From assembly GCF_024195295.1 (NCBI RefSeq), contig NZ_JAMFTH010000004.1, forward strand, positions 248,001 to 312,000: a stretch of DNA of 64,000 nt, in the 5' to 3' direction. Origin of the DNA: Gilvimarinus xylanilyticus. GTDB lineage: Bacteria; Pseudomonadota; Gammaproteobacteria; Pseudomonadales; Cellvibrionaceae. The notes beneath the pieces were generated by a model, which was given only the letters and a program-made list of their open reading frames with translations, was not told the DNA's origin and searched no databases. This document shows, piece by piece, positions 7,773 to 17,116 of the stretch (the stretch's first letter is position 1; each line of letters starts with the position of its first letter). Made by a program: the position numbers and the translations under genes.

Positions 7773-8603
7773 GGAAGGTACCGCTCTTTGTTGCTCTAGT
7801 TTGCGCGGATGAATATCGACCGTGGCCGGCTCGGGCGGCGTAAACCGGCAGTATGCCCGGTATGCCAAAGGCTGATGGTGAATATCTTCGGCATCAAAAT
7901 CCATCACAAAATACATTTGCCGGGCATCTTCCCGCCCCTTGCTATCAGAGGATGCGGCAAGCTGCTTTTCACCATCGGGTTCTTTCTTAGCGCCGTCGCC
8001 CCCCTGCGCGTCACTGACAGCGGGTTGACCACTAAAAGTAAAATCGACCGCGTCCATATTGCGCGTTGAGGTACGCAGTAACTGTTGACACTGCTGCCAA
8101 TACTCCCGCAGCTGCTTTTCCAACTCAAGCGCCTCGCGTTCGGCGGCCAGGGCTTCGCGCTCTTGCGCCAATCGGTCTAACTCAGCCTGTTTAGCGCGCT
8201 CTCTTTCTCGAGCCTGTTCCCGCAAACGCTCCTGCTCGGCCTGTAGTTCGGCGAAACTGATGCGCCCAGCGGGACGGGTATCATCCAACACATCAAGACT
8301 TAAACCATCCACTAACCAGCGATAGGTTTGTCCCTGGTTATCGCGACAGGTATAGCTGAACACGGGGTGATCAGGTTCGCTGGCATCGACCTTAACACTG
8401 CCGCGCACAAGCGCCGCACACCTCTCTGACGACTCCATTAAATTGGCGCCATCGTATAACTGAGGCAAATATTTAAGATAAGTACGCGGTACTTCCAGCT
8501 GCTCCAGCTCAACCGCCACACCGGTGAGCGGAAGCGTGCTAAGCAGCCCCAGTGTCAACTTAGCTCTGAGGCGACTGCTGCGCGACAATATGCGAGAAAA
8601 CAT
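7767..8603 (-). CDS. Exported protein with central coiled coil, function unknown
   Basis: 278 residues from ATG 8603. This start yields a good signal peptide (basic SRSSRLRAK, hydrophobic LTLGLLSTLPLTG, likely cut after GVA); a longer frame to 8786 would run through the upstream gene and is not believed. After the signal comes a small domain with two cysteines (CAALVRGSVKVDASEPDH, FSYTCRDNQG), then a charged coiled coil rich in Glu, Arg and Ala (about residues 120-165), then a polar stretch and an ending with YRAYCRFTPPE. It overlaps the end of the PilZ gene by 44 bp, so the two are cotranscribed. No family recognised. Its last codons and stop lie in a mobile-element remnant. Confidence 0.65.
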   Translation of the reverse strand: MFSRILSRSSRLRAKLTLGLLSTLPLTGVAVELEQLEVPRTYLKYLPQLYDGANLMESSERCAALVRGSVKVDASEPDHPVFSYTCRDNQGQTYRWLVDGLSLDVLDDTRPAGRISFAELQAEQERLREQARERERAKQAELDRLAQEREALAAEREALELEKQLREYWQQCQQLLRTSTRNMDAVDFTFSGQPAVSDAQGGDGAKKEPDGEKQLAASSDSKGREDARQMYFVMDFDAEDIHHQPLAYRAYCRFTPPEPATVDIHPRKLEQQRAVPSD

Positions 8604-9237
8604 AAGCTTGTAAGGTAAGGAGCGCCTGTTTATCGCGCTCGGTAAATTCGACGCCGTATACCGCGGGCAGGCCCTGGGTTTGCTCTTGGGTACTGCGCTC
8701 AACCCGCGAACGCACCACGCAATCAATAGCGAGTGGCCAGGTCTGCCCCTCGATAGATACTTGGGCCTCAAGCTTGAGGCCATCACCTATTTCGGCAATC
8801 GGCTCGCTCAACTCTAGGCGCGCGCCGGTTATGCTGATATCGGCAATATGACCACTCGCCTGGGTATCGCTTAATGCGCTGGTGTTGGTCGCATCGGTGG
8901 CTTGATTGACGGTGACACGGGTGGCGCCACGAATACCTTTAAAGCTTACCGTGTCAGGATAACTGACACACAGCAAAGCATAGGGCTCGCTGATCACGGA
9001 TTCGACCGTAGCGGCAAACAGCCCAAAGCCATTTTCTACAATCAACCGCACCGCCAAGCGCTGTCCGGGGCGAAAGCGCACCAATTTACCGCCGCTGCGG
9101 GGGACGGTAAACAACAAACTTCGGTTAGCGACAGCCCCCACATAGCGGCAAGAGTAGCGCTCGGGCTGGCCGTTGCTATTACTAAGCTGCAATTGCAATG
9201 CAGCGCCGGCGGGCAACCGCAATTCCTCGAATATCAT
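8560..9237 (-). CDS. PilZ-domain c-di-GMP receptor with YcgR-like N-terminus
   Basis: 225 residues. The N-terminal half (LPAGAALQLQLSNSNG to AATVESVISEPYALLCVSYP) has the beta-barrel pattern of the PilZN/YcgR domain. The C-terminal half carries the PilZ signature: an arginine in GATRVTVN and the loop ADISITGARLEL (D-x-S-x-x-G type), followed by the PilZ barrel (VYGVEFTERDKQALLTLQAY). A second arginine of the classic RxxxR is not obvious, so binding should be tested. Proteins of this build link c-di-GMP to flagellar braking or surface polysaccharide output. It lies between the cyclic-nucleotide-binding gene and the exported coiled-coil gene on one strand. Confidence 0.85.
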   Translation of the reverse strand: MIFEELRLPAGAALQLQLSNSNGQPERYSCRYVGAVANRSLLFTVPRSGGKLVRFRPGQRLAVRLIVENGFGLFAATVESVISEPYALLCVSYPDTVSFKGIRGATRVTVNQATDATNTSALSDTQASGHIADISITGARLELSEPIAEIGDGLKLEAQVSIEGQTWPLAIDCVVRSRVERSTQEQTQGLPAVYGVEFTERDKQALLTLQAYVFSHIVAQQSPQS

Positions 9238-9372
9238 TTATTTTCCCACTCAAAGCACTCGTGCACAGCCATAGGCCGCAAGGCACTGTCTGCATCTATT
9301 ATATGGCTGAAGTATCGCAAGAGCACTGGTGAGTCCGCAAGTGAATGTGCGCAATTGGCTGCGGTAAAGGCG

Positions 9373-10053
9373 CTAAGAGGTTTTCTGGCTACTTTGCTGA
9401 ACTGCAGCGGGCGATTCCAGTGAACCAAAGCGGTCATTCCAGGCCAACAATAAATCGGCCAGAGCGCGCGCTTGCTCGTGCAGCGCCTCAAGTTCGCGCA
9501 GCGAATCCTTCTCACCCACATACAATTTAATATGGCGATGGCTGTTGGCCAGCTCGCTGCGCGGGAACTGGGCGCGGTAGACTTCAAGCTTCCAGCGCAA
9601 ATTGTGCACCGCATTGCGGTAATAAAGTAACTTCGTGTGCAGATTGATGGGGCGAGTCGAGGCCAGATCGCCGAAAATACTAAAGTCTGAGGCAAATACC
9701 ATGGTCTCGCGATAGCTGCTGTCGGCTACCACCGTTGCCGATCGCGGTCTGTGAGTAAGGCGGGCCAAATCTCCGAACACCTCGCCCGGGGTAATGATAT
9801 TAACCGGCTCACCGGTTAGGGCCTCGTCGGCATACACCGCCAGACGCCCCTTAAGCAAAAAATACAGCCCCTGGTCGCCATCGCCACGGCGCAGCACCAT
9901 CTCACCCGGGCGATAAACAATCACTCGCGAATAGCGCAACAAGGTTTCGAACTGCTCCTCGCTAGAGCTTTTAACCGCTTTAAAAAAAGGAATGGCAAAT
10001 AACAACTGCTCCAGGCTTTGACGCTCGATAGACTCGATTCTTTTTATCTGCAT
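9373..10053 (-). CDS. Cyclic nucleotide-binding (Crp-type sensor) domain protein without DNA-binding domain
   Basis: 226 residues. Residues 15-130 form a cNMP-binding beta-roll: VYRPGEMVLRRGDGDQGLYF, LLKGRLAVY, then the phosphate-binding-cassette region EVFGDLARLTHRPRSATVVA. After residue ~140 comes a helical part with no helix-turn-helix; EALHEQARALADLLLAWND looks like a coiled coil. It is therefore not a Crp-type regulator but a stand-alone sensor or adaptor. It precedes the PilZ gene by 135 bp on the same strand, suggesting a second-messenger module. The gap to the divergent TonB-like gene (10054-10291) must hold both promoters. Confidence 0.82.
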   Translation of the reverse strand: MQIKRIESIERQSLEQLLFAIPFFKAVKSSSEEQFETLLRYSRVIVYRPGEMVLRRGDGDQGLYFLLKGRLAVYADEALTGEPVNIITPGEVFGDLARLTHRPRSATVVADSSYRETMVFASDFSIFGDLASTRPINLHTKLLYYRNAVHNLRWKLEVYRAQFPRSELANSHRHIKLYVGEKDSLRELEALHEQARALADLLLAWNDRFGSLESPAAVQQSSQKTS

Positions 10054-10291
10054 ATACTGCGGCTTCGCTAATACCCTGTGGTCAATTCAACTGTTTATAG
10101 CCTCTACTACAGCGGTGCGCAAATGCACCGGCAAGCAGGATTTGTCTGATAAATAATCACCAATCACGCTTTTCTGTCGCACTATTTTTCGGTAGAGTTA
10201 ATGCTACCTTCAAAAAAGTGCCAAAGCGGTCGGGTAATTGCCGCGGCGGCGAAGATTGCCCAATAACTCTAATACTAAGTGAAGCCACTAT

Positions 10292-11530
10292 ATGCGAACC
10301 CTTAGCTTAATTCGATATTCGTTGGCGTTGTTTTCTACGCTATTGTTGAGCCTGTCACACTTTGCCCACGCCGCGCCCCTCCTTAACGGCATGGCCGTGC
10401 ACCAAGAACTCGGCAATGACCAATTTATTGGAGCGATATACAGCGAACGCCTGACCGAAAGTGCCGATGTACTACTCGCCGCCGACATTCCCATGCGCAT
10501 GGAAATGAAGATTACCGCCGACAGAGGCATTGCCGCGCGACGCTTTAGCCGCCTGTGGATTGAGGGTATGGCGATCAACAACCGCTCCGACGCGCTAACC
10601 CAGCAGGCCGACAACATGGTGGCTTTTACCAATATGTTCACCTCGCGTCTGCGTGAGGGCGACCATATTATCTTCAGCCTGGCGCCAGGCAATGGCGTTA
10701 CCGTTAGTGTCGACTCCATTGAGCTGGGGCGCATCGACAACGATCAATTCTTCTCCATGCTGGTCAGCACCTGGGTGGGACGGGTTCCCCTGTCGTCCAC
10801 CTTTCGCGAACAGCTTTTGGTGGGTGGCGATGTTAGCGACAGCCTGCAAGACCGCTACGCCAGCCTGAACCCCTCAGCAGAGCGTATTGACCAAGTCGCC
10901 GCCTGGATTGCACCGCCCGAACCAGAACCGACCCCTGAGCCGGAACCTGAACCCGAGCCAGAAGCGGCTACAGTAGCCGCGGCAACGGCGGCCGCCACCC
11001 AGGCTGAAAACGAAGTGGCCGCTGTAGCGACACCAGAACCCCCTAAATTGGAAATACCACAGCAAGAGGCTGAGCCCGAACCAGAGCCAGAACCGCAACC
11101 CCGACAAACCGCAGCGGTTAGCGCGCCCGAGCCCACGGTACGCAGCTCATCAAGCGCTGCGCCCGCACCGACTCCCGAGCCGCAAGTGGACGAGTCGGAC
11201 GAAGATTACGTACCCACTTTTACCGCCGAGTCGCTGCTGGCCAGCCAGCGCTACTTCTCGCAAATGGTACGCAAGGTTCAACTGGAAATTGAATACCCCC
11301 GCCGCGCCCTGCAACGAGGCTACGAAGGTTTTGTGCGTATCGCCGTCGCCGTGGATCGCAGTGGCAACTTGCTGAACGCCGAACTGCTGGAAGAGACTGA
11401 CCACTCTGTTCTCAATAACGAAGCCATGGAGGCTGTCGAAGACGCCGCTCCTTTCGCTAACATTCCCGATGTCATTAGCGGCCGCACCCACGAGTTCACT
11501 ATTCCGATTACCTTTGCGTTAAGCAACTAA
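10292..11530 (+). CDS. Exported chalcone-isomerase-like / TonB C-terminal fusion protein
   Basis: 412 residues. Residues 1-28 are a signal peptide (hydrophobic YSLALFSTLLLSLSHF, predicted cut after AHA), not a plain TonB anchor. Residues ~29-205 resemble the chalcone isomerase-like family (FIGAIYSERLTESADVL, MRMEMKITADRGIAARRF, MVAFTNMFTSRLREGDHI). Residues ~208-310 are a Pro/Glu/Ala linker with EPEPEP runs, like the periplasm-spanning part of TonB. Residues ~320-412 are a TonB C-terminal domain (LEIEYPRRALQRGYEGFVRI, ending EFTIPITFAL). TonB passes energy to outer-membrane receptors; here the membrane anchor appears to be replaced by a cleavable signal, so its function is uncertain. Followed by a terminator. 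Confidence 0.8.
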   Translation: MRTLSLIRYSLALFSTLLLSLSHFAHAAPLLNGMAVHQELGNDQFIGAIYSERLTESADVLLAADIPMRMEMKITADRGIAARRFSRLWIEGMAINNRSDALTQQADNMVAFTNMFTSRLREGDHIIFSLAPGNGVTVSVDSIELGRIDNDQFFSMLVSTWVGRVPLSSTFREQLLVGGDVSDSLQDRYASLNPSAERIDQVAAWIAPPEPEPTPEPEPEPEPEAATVAAATAAATQAENEVAAVATPEPPKLEIPQQEAEPEPEPEPQPRQTAAVSAPEPTVRSSSSAAPAPTPEPQVDESDEDYVPTFTAESLLASQRYFSQMVRKVQLEIEYPRRALQRGYEGFVRIAVAVDRSGNLLNAELLEETDHSVLNNEAMEAVEDAAPFANIPDVISGRTHEFTIPITFALSN

Positions 11531-11547
11531 AAGTAATTTAGTCTCAA

Positions 11548-11579
11548 TAAAAAACGCCGGCATTTGCCGGCGTTTTTTA
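11548..11579 (+). terminator. Rho-independent terminator after the TonB-like gene
   Basis: Hairpin with arms AAAAAACGCCGGCA and TGCCGGCGTTTTTT. It lies between the convergent TonB-like and prfC genes and could serve both. Confidence 0.92.
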
Positions 11580-11609
11580 TTAATAATGCTGTAATTCAAT
11601 TCACTATAG

Positions 11610-13196
11610 TTAGTGCTCGCGCGTCGCGCGGAAGCGCACCTCGGGATAACGCTCTTCGGCAAGCGACAGATTCACCCGAGTGGGTGCCAGGTAAGTCAGA
11701 TGGCCGCCGCCATCAATGCACAGGTTCTCGGCGCACTTGCGCTTAAACTCTTCAAATTTCTTGGCATCGTCACACTCTACCCAGCGGGCAGTAGCGATGT
11801 TGATGGGCTCGTAAACCGCTTCTACCTTGTACTCATCCTTAAGACGGTAAGCCACTACCTCAAACTGCAGCACCCCCACAGCGCCCACCACAATGTCATT
11901 ATTGTTCAGCGGAAAGAACACCTGGGTGGACCCCTCTTCCGATAATTGCTGCAAGCCTTTTTGCAACGCCTTGGTTTTAAGCGGGTCTTTTAAGCGAATA
12001 CGGCGGAACAGCTCGGGGGCGAAGTGCGGAATACCGGTAAACTTGAGCGCCTCGCCATCGGTAAAGGTATCGCCAATTTGAATGGTGCCGTGGTTATGCA
12101 GGCCGATAATATCGCCCGCTACCGCCTCTTCAACGGATTCCCGATCACCGGCCATAAAGGTTACTGCATCAGAAACTTTAACGTCTTTACCCAGGCGCAC
12201 ATGCCTCATTTTCATGCCCTTGGAATACACCCCCGAGCACACCCGCATAAAGGCAATACGGTCGCGGTGCTTAGGGTCCATATTGGCCTGAATCTTAAAC
12301 ACAAAACCCGAAAAGGCCTCATCGGACGACTCCACAAAGCGATCATTAGTCTCGCGGCCGATGGGCCTCGGCGCCCATTCCACAAACCCATCCAGCATTT
12401 CGCGCACGCCAAAATTGCCCAGGGCAGTCCCAAAGAAAACCGGCGTCATGCGACCGGCCAGATACTCTTCTAAATCAAACTCGTGGGTCGCGCCGCGAAC
12501 CAGCTCAATCTCTTCCAGAATATCGTCCAGCTCGTCCCCCAACAACGCCGCTGCATCGGGGCTATCCAGCCCTTTAATCTGCTCATCTTCGGGAATCACC
12601 GCGCCCTGCCCTTGGCGATACACATGAATGGTATCGGTATACAGGTTATAAACACCCTTAAAATGCGAGCCGTTCCCCAAAGGCCAATTGATCGGGGCCG
12701 CCGAGATTTTCAGCACCTCTTCAATCTCGTCCATCACCTCAATGGGGTCACGGGTATCGCGGTCCATTTTGTTAATGAAAGACAAAATGGGCGTATCGCG
12801 CAGGCGGCACACATCCATCAACTTAATGGTTCGATCTTCCACACCCTTGGCGCCATCAATCACCATCAACACCGAGTCGACCGCCGTCAAGGTGCGGTAG
12901 GTATCTTCCGAGAAGTCTTCGTGCCCCGGGGTATCCAGCAGGTTGACGATGCGCTCTTTATAGGGGAATTGCATTACCGACGAGGTCACCGAAATGCCCC
13001 GCTCCTGCTCCATGGTCATCCAGTCGGATTTGGCGTGTGGGCCTTTTTTGCCTTTAACCGAGCCCCCCACCTGAATGGCGTTGCCGAATAACAGCAGTTT
13101 TTCGGTAATGGTGGTCTTACCCGCATCCGGGTGAGAAATAATGGCGAAAGTACGTCGCTTTTGAATATTCTTTTGCAGAGCGGAAGATTGAGTCAT
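11610..13196 (-). CDS. prfC: Peptide chain release factor 3 (GTPase)
   Basis: 528 residues, normal for RF3. The G1 loop is SHPDAGKTT (residues 21-29), the switch region [15 protein letters not shown] and G3 LDTPGHEDF are intact, and G4 is FINKMDRD. The ending [20 protein letters not shown] is typical of RF3 and separates it from EF-G. RF3 recycles RF1 and RF2 from the ribosome after peptide release. It is monocistronic and not linked to the polysaccharide genes. Confidence 0.97.
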   Translation of the reverse strand: MTQSSALQKNIQKRRTFAIISHPDAGKTTITEKLLLFGNAIQVGGSVKGKKGPHAKSDWMTMEQERGISVTSSVMQFPYKERIVNLLDTPGHEDFSEDTYRTLTAVDSVLMVIDGAKGVEDRTIKLMDVCRLRDTPILSFINKMDRDTRDPIEVMDEIEEVLKISAAPINWPLGNGSHFKGVYNLYTDTIHVYRQGQGAVIPEDEQIKGLDSPDAAALLGDELDDILEEIELVRGATHEFDLEEYLAGRMTPVFFGTALGNFGVREMLDGFVEWAPRPIGRETNDRFVESSDEAFSGFVFKIQANMDPKHRDRIAFMRVCSGVYSKGMKMRHVRLGKDVKVSDAVTFMAGDRESVEEAVAGDIIGLHNHGTIQIGDTFTDGEALKFTGIPHFAPELFRRIRLKDPLKTKALQKGLQQLSEEGSTQVFFPLNNNDIVVGAVGVLQFEVVAYRLKDEYKVEAVYEPINIATARWVECDDAKKFEEFKRKCAENLCIDGGGHLTYLAPTRVNLSLAEERYPEVRFRATREH

Positions 13197-13410
13197 GAAA
13201 TTGGCACTTAATCACTAAAAGAGGGTGCAAGGGGGCGGTATTGTGGCGGAAAATAGAGCATTGAACAATCCATTGAATGGCCGGGGGCACCGGCTAGCCG
13301 GCTCAGACAACCACACAAGACGGAAAGTTCCTCTGCAGCTTTAGTTAAAAGCACTCTTAGCCTATACTAACGCGAAGGAATGTTATTCGGTATCAGCAAG
13401 CAGGCGATTG

Positions 13411-14445
13411 ATGGACGCAAGACGGGCCTACACCCCAGACACTTCGGGAGCTCCCTATCACAAGCCCTATCCGCGGCGGGACAGCTGGACTGTACCTGTA
13501 GGCTGTACCAGTCACCCTGAACCCAAAACGGCTGGTGACTCTGTTGCCATACTTCTGGGCACCTACAATGGCGAAGCCTACCTATCCGACCAAATTGACT
13601 CTATCGCTGCACAAAAACACCAAAATTGGTCACTTTGGGCATCAGATGACGACAGCAGCGATCAAACCCCTCAGATTTTACAGCGATATCAACAGAATCT
13701 GGATAACCCCGTCCATTGTTTGCGAGGGCCAGCACAGGGCTTCGCCACTAACTTTCTAAGCCTAGTCAACCACCCCTCCATCGAGGCTGACTACTACAGC
13801 TACTGTGATCAGGACGACATCTGGGAAGCCAATAAAGTTGAGCGCGCGGTTAGAGCTTTAAAAGAGATTCCGGCACACAAGCCAGCCATCTATTTTTCGC
13901 GCACCATGCTGATTACCGCCGACAATACGGTCATCGGGCCCTCGACTCAGTTTCAGCGCCCGCCCACTTTCGCCAATGCTCTGGTGCAAAATATAGGTGC
14001 GGGCAACACCATGGTTTTCAACCGCGCCGCCCGCGAGCTTTTGTGCGAAGCAGGCATTCCCAAAGTCATCTGTCACGACTGGTGGAGTTACATGCTGGTT
14101 ACTGGGGCTGGTGGCGAAGTGATTTACGATAAGGCCACCCCAGTTCGCTACCGCCAACATGTCTCCAACAACATCGGGGCGAACTTCAGCAGCTTTGACA
14201 AAATGCGCCGTTTTAAAAAGATGATGCTGGGCCACTACCGCAAGTGGAATGCGGCGAACACCCAGGCGCTGACAGAAAACAAACATTTGTTAACCCAGCG
14301 CAATCGCCAGACCCTTGAGCATTTTTGTCACGCGCGCAATAACCGCATTACCTCACTAATGCATTTGAAAAAATCCGGGGTTTACCGCCAAACCACCGCC
14401 AGCAACCTTGCCCTCAACCTGGGCCTGCTTATCGGCCGGGTATAG
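13411..14445 (+). CDS. Family 2 glycosyltransferase (rhamnosyltransferase-like)
   Basis: 344 residues from ATG 13411; a TTG three bases earlier is also possible. The first ~45 residues are a poorly defined polar extension. The GT2 fold begins at VAILLGTYNGEAYLSDQID, followed by LWASDDDSSDQTPQ (nucleotide site) and YCDQDDIWEANK, whose acidic residues bind the metal and sugar nucleotide. CHDWWSYMLVTGAGG is typical of GT2 enzymes of the rhamnosyltransferase subgroup. No membrane helix is seen, so it is cytoplasmic. It is 9 bp before a second similar gene: an operon and probably an old duplication. Sugar specificity cannot be read. Confidence 0.87.
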   Translation: MDARRAYTPDTSGAPYHKPYPRRDSWTVPVGCTSHPEPKTAGDSVAILLGTYNGEAYLSDQIDSIAAQKHQNWSLWASDDDSSDQTPQILQRYQQNLDNPVHCLRGPAQGFATNFLSLVNHPSIEADYYSYCDQDDIWEANKVERAVRALKEIPAHKPAIYFSRTMLITADNTVIGPSTQFQRPPTFANALVQNIGAGNTMVFNRAARELLCEAGIPKVICHDWWSYMLVTGAGGEVIYDKATPVRYRQHVSNNIGANFSSFDKMRRFKKMMLGHYRKWNAANTQALTENKHLLTQRNRQTLEHFCHARNNRITSLMHLKKSGVYRQTTASNLALNLGLLIGRV

Positions 14446-14454
14446 TTTCACTCC

Positions 14455-15396
14455 ATGCCAGCTACGTACGAGGTCGTTGTCTGTACCTACAATGGCGCCC
14501 CCTATTTGCAGCAACAACTCGACAGCATTGCACAACAGTCGCCCCCGCCTGAGCGCATTATCATCAGCGACGACGGCTCTACCGATAGCACCCTAAACCT
14601 TGCCCACCAGTGGCAAAGCAAGGCCTCTGTCGCGGTCACAATCCTCCGGGGGCCCGGGCAAGGCATTGTCGCCAATACTTTTTATGCCCTGCAACAAAGT
14701 CGTGCCGACTATGTCTTTTTGGCCGATCAAGATGACGTTTGGCTGACCAACAAAGCCGAGTTATTCTGCCGCCAAATGCATAGGCAAAACACCCCGCATC
14801 TGATTTTTTCAGACGCTCTGGTTTGGCACCCAGACACCAACCGGCGTACATCCTTTTGGGCCACCGACCGACTGGACCCAGAGCGTGCCCGCCGAGTGGA
14901 TCGATTGGCCTTCCATAACACGGTACAAGGCGCTTCAGCCTGTATTAATCGAAGCCTTATCGACCGGTTGGTTACCGACGAACCGCGCATCATGATTCAC
15001 GACTGGTGGATGGCATTGGTCGCCTCGGGTCTGGGAGACGTCAGTATTATTTCCGAACCAACGCTTTTGTACCGCCAACACACAAGCAATCAGCTGGGCA
15101 GCCGACATACCCAGGGCAGTACCCGCCGCCCCCGCGCGCTTCGCCGCCACCTTACCCTGCAAATACTAGAGCAGGCTTGGGCGTTTGCCGACCATTACGC
15201 TGCCCACCTGAACAACTCCCCACAAGAGTTTCTTATCGCCTACGCCCGCGCCTGCCGGGGCCATTTTTTCCAGCGTCTGGGGTACGTTATTCGCTACCGC
15301 CCGCAACACAAAAGCCCCGCGCATACCCTGCGCTTGTGGTTAGCGATTTTACAGTTAGGCTATTTGCGCAAACTAAAACAGCAGGGAAGGATATAA
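14455..15396 (+). CDS. Family 2 glycosyltransferase
   Basis: 313 residues. The GT2 motifs are VVVCTYNGAPYLQQQLDSI at the N-terminus, IIISDDGSTDST and FLADQDDVWLTNKAE, then IHDWWMALVASGLGD, parallel to its upstream neighbour. The two proteins resemble each other throughout (DQDD-x-W, HDWW, YRQHxSNxxG), pointing to duplication. Both are on the plus strand, opposite to the rest of the cluster that begins beyond the repeats at 15.4 kb. Probably adds one residue each to a glycan repeat; specificity unknown. Confidence 0.88.
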   Translation: MPATYEVVVCTYNGAPYLQQQLDSIAQQSPPPERIIISDDGSTDSTLNLAHQWQSKASVAVTILRGPGQGIVANTFYALQQSRADYVFLADQDDVWLTNKAELFCRQMHRQNTPHLIFSDALVWHPDTNRRTSFWATDRLDPERARRVDRLAFHNTVQGASACINRSLIDRLVTDEPRIMIHDWWMALVASGLGDVSIISEPTLLYRQHTSNQLGSRHTQGSTRRPRALRRHLTLQILEQAWAFADHYAAHLNNSPQEFLIAYARACRGHFFQRLGYVIRYRPQHKSPAHTLRLWLAILQLGYLRKLKQQGRI

Positions 15397-15419
15397 CCCA
15401 GAATGGAAAGTGGCGTCTT

Positions 15420-15665
15420 GATTGATTCTCGCCTGCGCGGGAATGACGTGAAGACGGGCTTGCACTGATGGGGAATGACCGCGCTACACACTTTTATATC
15501 ACTTCCGCAAAAGCAATTGCGCGCCAAACTTTTCTGTCATCGACGCGAAGGAACGTCATTCCCGCCCCCACGTCATTCCGTGCCCCGACACGGAATCCAG
15601 TTAAAAAATGCGACTTGTCGCAGCATAGGTGGAACCCAGACAAAAAGCCCGTTTACTGCTCCTGA
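15420..15665. repeat. REP-like repeat cluster (downstream of the two plus-strand GTs)
   Basis: Contains palindromic units with TTCCCGC..GGGAATGACG arms. From 15553 to 15651 it carries, inverted, the longer repeat found at 20717, 27031 and 55428 (CGTCATTCCGTGCCCCGACA, then CGACTTGTCGCAGCATAGG). It separates convergent gene blocks. No gene is credible here. Confidence 0.8.
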
Positions 15666-15688
15666 AAACCATCCATAGTCGCAGTACA

Positions 15689-17116
15689 TTACATCAGGCG
15701 CTTTAACGCCACCTCCAGCGCTGGCCCCAAGTCCCCATACTCAGTCCACGCCCGTTCACACCCTGCGCGCGCGGTTTGGGTTAACACGGTAACGTCTTCC
15801 AGCCAGTGAGCCAACTGCGCGAATAACGCCTGAACATCACCCAAAGGTACCAGCGAACCACAAGTGTCATTACCAATTAACTCTGGCAGCGCGCCGTGGC
15901 TGTACGCCATTACCGCGCGTCCGGCAGCCATGGCCTCCAGTATGGTACGGCCAAACGACTCCTCGAAATGAGACAGGTTCAACACTATATCCAATGGCCT
16001 GTATAGCTCAATCACAGAATCGATATAACCACGCCGATGCAGGTTATCCGGGCACCCCTGCTCAGCCATGACACGCTCTAAGTCTGGTGAGTCGGGCCCC
16101 ACTAAATAAAACTCTAGCGGCAATTCTGATTGTTTCGCTAAGTGCGCCAAGGCAAAGAAATCGGCAACCCCCTTTTTTGCCAAGTTGCTGCTGATTAACC
16201 CCACTGCCAACGGGCGACGACTAAAATCGGGAGCGGGCATCGAGCGCAAACGAGGAAAGTCGGCGGTGTTGGGTACCACAACGGCGTCCTCCAACCCTAA
16301 GGTTTGGGCCGCGTAAAAAGAGTTTACAATTAGCGTATCCGCTAGCTGTTGCACATGCTGAACAATGTCAATGGCACTCGCGTGCATAGCGCCTCGCAGG
16401 GCACTATCGGCCTCCGGTAGTTCGCGAATATGCACGGCCGTCGGTAAGTTTAACGCCCGCGCTGCCCGCAATGGCTCATCCAAAGTCAGCGTATTGACAT
16501 ACACACCAGCCACTCGGTGCTCCGACATTATGGTTGTAAAACTCTCGACGATTTCTTTATTTGGCGGACAGTCAGCGCGCCACCACGGATAGGGAGTCAC
16601 TAGCAAGCAATCGCACCAAAGCTGGAGCTGCTCAAGATACGTACGGCTATGGATTTCCGGCAAGAGCAACAGAATATTCACCGGCTGCCCCGATAGTACC
16701 CGCAACACATCAAGCAAACTGCGCTCGGCGCCGTATAACTGTGCGGCGCCTTGATGTCCACACACCATTAGCACAGGCCAAGTCTCAGGGCTTTTGCGCT
16801 TGCCATTAAAGATTACCGGGCGGCCAAACTCTGAGGCCGAGAGCTCGGTTTCCAAGTGTTTGGCAGCATCCGCCACCGATAAATCATATTTAAGCGCGCT
16901 GGCCGATGCACTAAAAGTGGCGCAGGGGTCGCGCCGCTCAATACAGCCAAAACGCCTATAATGACTAGCCGGATCCATTCCAGCGGCGGCCACATCGGGG
17001 TAGCGACGCCGATACCAGACCGCATCAAAACATTTGGGCAGCGGTCGCCAGTACCCCCTTAATGTTTGCCACAGCTTGTGCAACACGTTATCACTCGGCA
17101 CGAGCCGCCCCCGCAT
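15689..17116 (-). CDS. GT-B (GT4-type) glycosyltransferase with N-terminal WYRxxYPDV motif
   Basis: About 475 residues from ATG 17116, chosen because GGAG lies 6 bp upstream; a GTG at 17128 and one at 17086 are alternatives. Residues ~30-60 carry one copy of the motif WYRRRYPDVAAAGMDPASHY shared with three other proteins in this window. The rest is a GT-B glycosyltransferase: an N-terminal Rossmann half (VLMVCGHQGAAQLYGAERSL) and a C-terminal half with VGLISSNLAKKGVADFFAL and FEESFGRTILEAMAAGRAV, where the Glu binds the donor nucleotide. It overlaps the upstream GT2 gene, so translation is probably coupled. Confidence 0.88.
   Translation of the reverse strand: MRGRLVPSDNVLHKLWQTLRGYWRPLPKCFDAVWYRRRYPDVAAAGMDPASHYRRFGCIERRDPCATFSASASALKYDLSVADAAKHLETELSASEFGRPVIFNGKRKSPETWPVLMVCGHQGAAQLYGAERSLLDVLRVLSGQPVNILLLLPEIHSRTYLEQLQLWCDCLLVTPYPWWRADCPPNKEIVESFTTIMSEHRVAGVYVNTLTLDEPLRAARALNLPTAVHIRELPEADSALRGAMHASAIDIVQHVQQLADTLIVNSFYAAQTLGLEDAVVVPNTADFPRLRSMPAPDFSRRPLAVGLISSNLAKKGVADFFALAHLAKQSELPLEFYLVGPDSPDLERVMAEQGCPDNLHRRGYIDSVIELYRPLDIVLNLSHFEESFGRTILEAMAAGRAVMAYSHGALPELIGNDTCGSLVPLGDVQALFAQLAHWLEDVTVLTQTARAGCERAWTEYGDLGPALEVALKRLM

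Noticed and set aside
8604-8786. A 61-residue N-terminal extension of the gene at 7767
   Set aside because: It lies wholly inside the PilZ gene. The internal ATG at 8603 gives a clear signal peptide, so the extension is not believed.
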